DNA from: an uncultured Butyricicoccus sp.
GTDB lineage: Bacteria > Bacillota > Clostridia > Oscillospirales > Butyricicoccaceae
DNA: 5,763 bases
Reading direction: 5' to 3'
Assembly: GCA_900555465.1 (NCBI GenBank)
Contig: USLE01000099.1
Coordinates: forward strand, 1-5,763
The stretch's first letter is position 1. Every line of letters starts with the position of its first letter. The notes beneath the pieces were generated by a model, which worked only from the letters and a program-made list of their open reading frames with translations, did not search any database and had not been told where the DNA came from. Below, piece after piece: positions 5,496 through 5,763 of this stretch. A program made the translations under genes and the position numbers.

Positions 5496-5763
5496 TTATG
5501 CTGTCTCCTGCTCCGGGGCGTGCCCCTGTTCGGGCATCTGCACCGTCTCCGGCCCCTCTGCCAGCTGCGCGATGCGCGCGATCAGCGGCAGGCGGTCGTT
5601 GAACAGGTTGACGAACCGACCCACGATCAGCGCCGAGATCACGGTGCCCAGCCCCAGACCGTTGAGGCGATGGAAGAACACGAGCGACATGGTCAGCGAG
5701 ATCGCGACCAGCGTCACGTCGAACGCCACCTTGACCGTGCCGAAGCGGATTTTGCTGACCTGC
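5496..5763 (-). CDS. C-terminal part of a second YczE/YyaS/YitT-type membrane protein (N-terminus beyond window)
   Basis: The reading frame is open to the right edge, so 88 residues of the C-terminus are visible and the true start lies outside the window; the GTG at 5729 is an internal codon. The fragment has two hydrophobic helices (VTLVAISLTMSLVFF and GTVISALIVGRFVNLF) joined by HRLNGLGLG, followed by a polar tail ending EQGHAPEQETA. It aligns without gaps to the last two helices of the neighbouring plus-strand protein: counting by eye from the shared FD, 18 of 40 positions are identical, including HRL, G, GT and VG. The two genes are therefore paralogues placed tail to tail. The SKIRFGTVKVAFD segment is typical of the YczE branch. 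Function is unknown, as for its neighbour. Confidence 0.8.
   Translation of the reverse strand, partial: QVSKIRFGTVKVAFDVTLVAISLTMSLVFFHRLNGLGLGTVISALIVGRFVNLFNDRLPLIARIAQLAEGPETVQMPEQGHAPEQETA

Noticed and set aside
1..5763. Mobile elements, CRISPR arrays, tRNA or rRNA genes
   Set aside because: No transposase or integrase motifs, no regularly spaced direct repeats, and no cloverleaf or conserved rRNA segments were seen on reading either strand.

Overview
The window is about 5.8 kb of GC-rich (roughly 60% by eye) Gram-positive-type chromosome. The glmU-prs gene order, strong Shine-Dalgarno sites, U-tract hairpin terminators and YczE/YitT-type membrane proteins suggest a GC-rich anaerobic Firmicute, perhaps of the Oscillospirales (Ruminococcaceae/Oscillospiraceae/Butyricicoccaceae). 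That placement is inference from gene content only; no rRNA or other phylogenetic marker was compared.

Layout from left to right: (1) the first 135 codons of a RibD-C/dihydrofolate-reductase-like protein on the minus strand, running off the left edge; (2) a gene-free gap (406-654) packed with consecutive hairpins; (3) prs, PRPP synthetase, minus strand; (4) glmU, minus strand, upstream of prs as in Bacillus, with a well preserved acetyltransferase half and a uridyltransferase half that has lost its signature motifs; (5) a 479-residue minus-strand gene joining a MerR-type DNA-binding head to an RDD-like membrane segment and an unrecognised tail; (6) a divergent promoter region; (7) a plus-strand six-helix YczE/YitT-type membrane protein; (8) a hairpin terminator between convergent genes; (9) the C-terminal 88 residues of a second, homologous YczE/YitT-type protein on the minus strand, cut by the right edge.

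glmU and prs probably form one transcription unit (83-base gap, single recognisable promoter upstream of glmU). It serves UDP-GlcNAc precursor supply and PRPP supply. The MerR-RDD gene has its own promoter, with the 19-base spacer typical of MerR-controlled promoters, and its own terminator. It lies back to back with the YczE-type gene, so autoregulation and control of that neighbour are reasonable hypotheses. No mobile element, CRISPR array, tRNA or rRNA was seen. The points most worth following are the degenerate GlmU N-domain, the membrane-attached MerR regulator with its long-spacer promoter, and the hairpin cluster downstream of prs.
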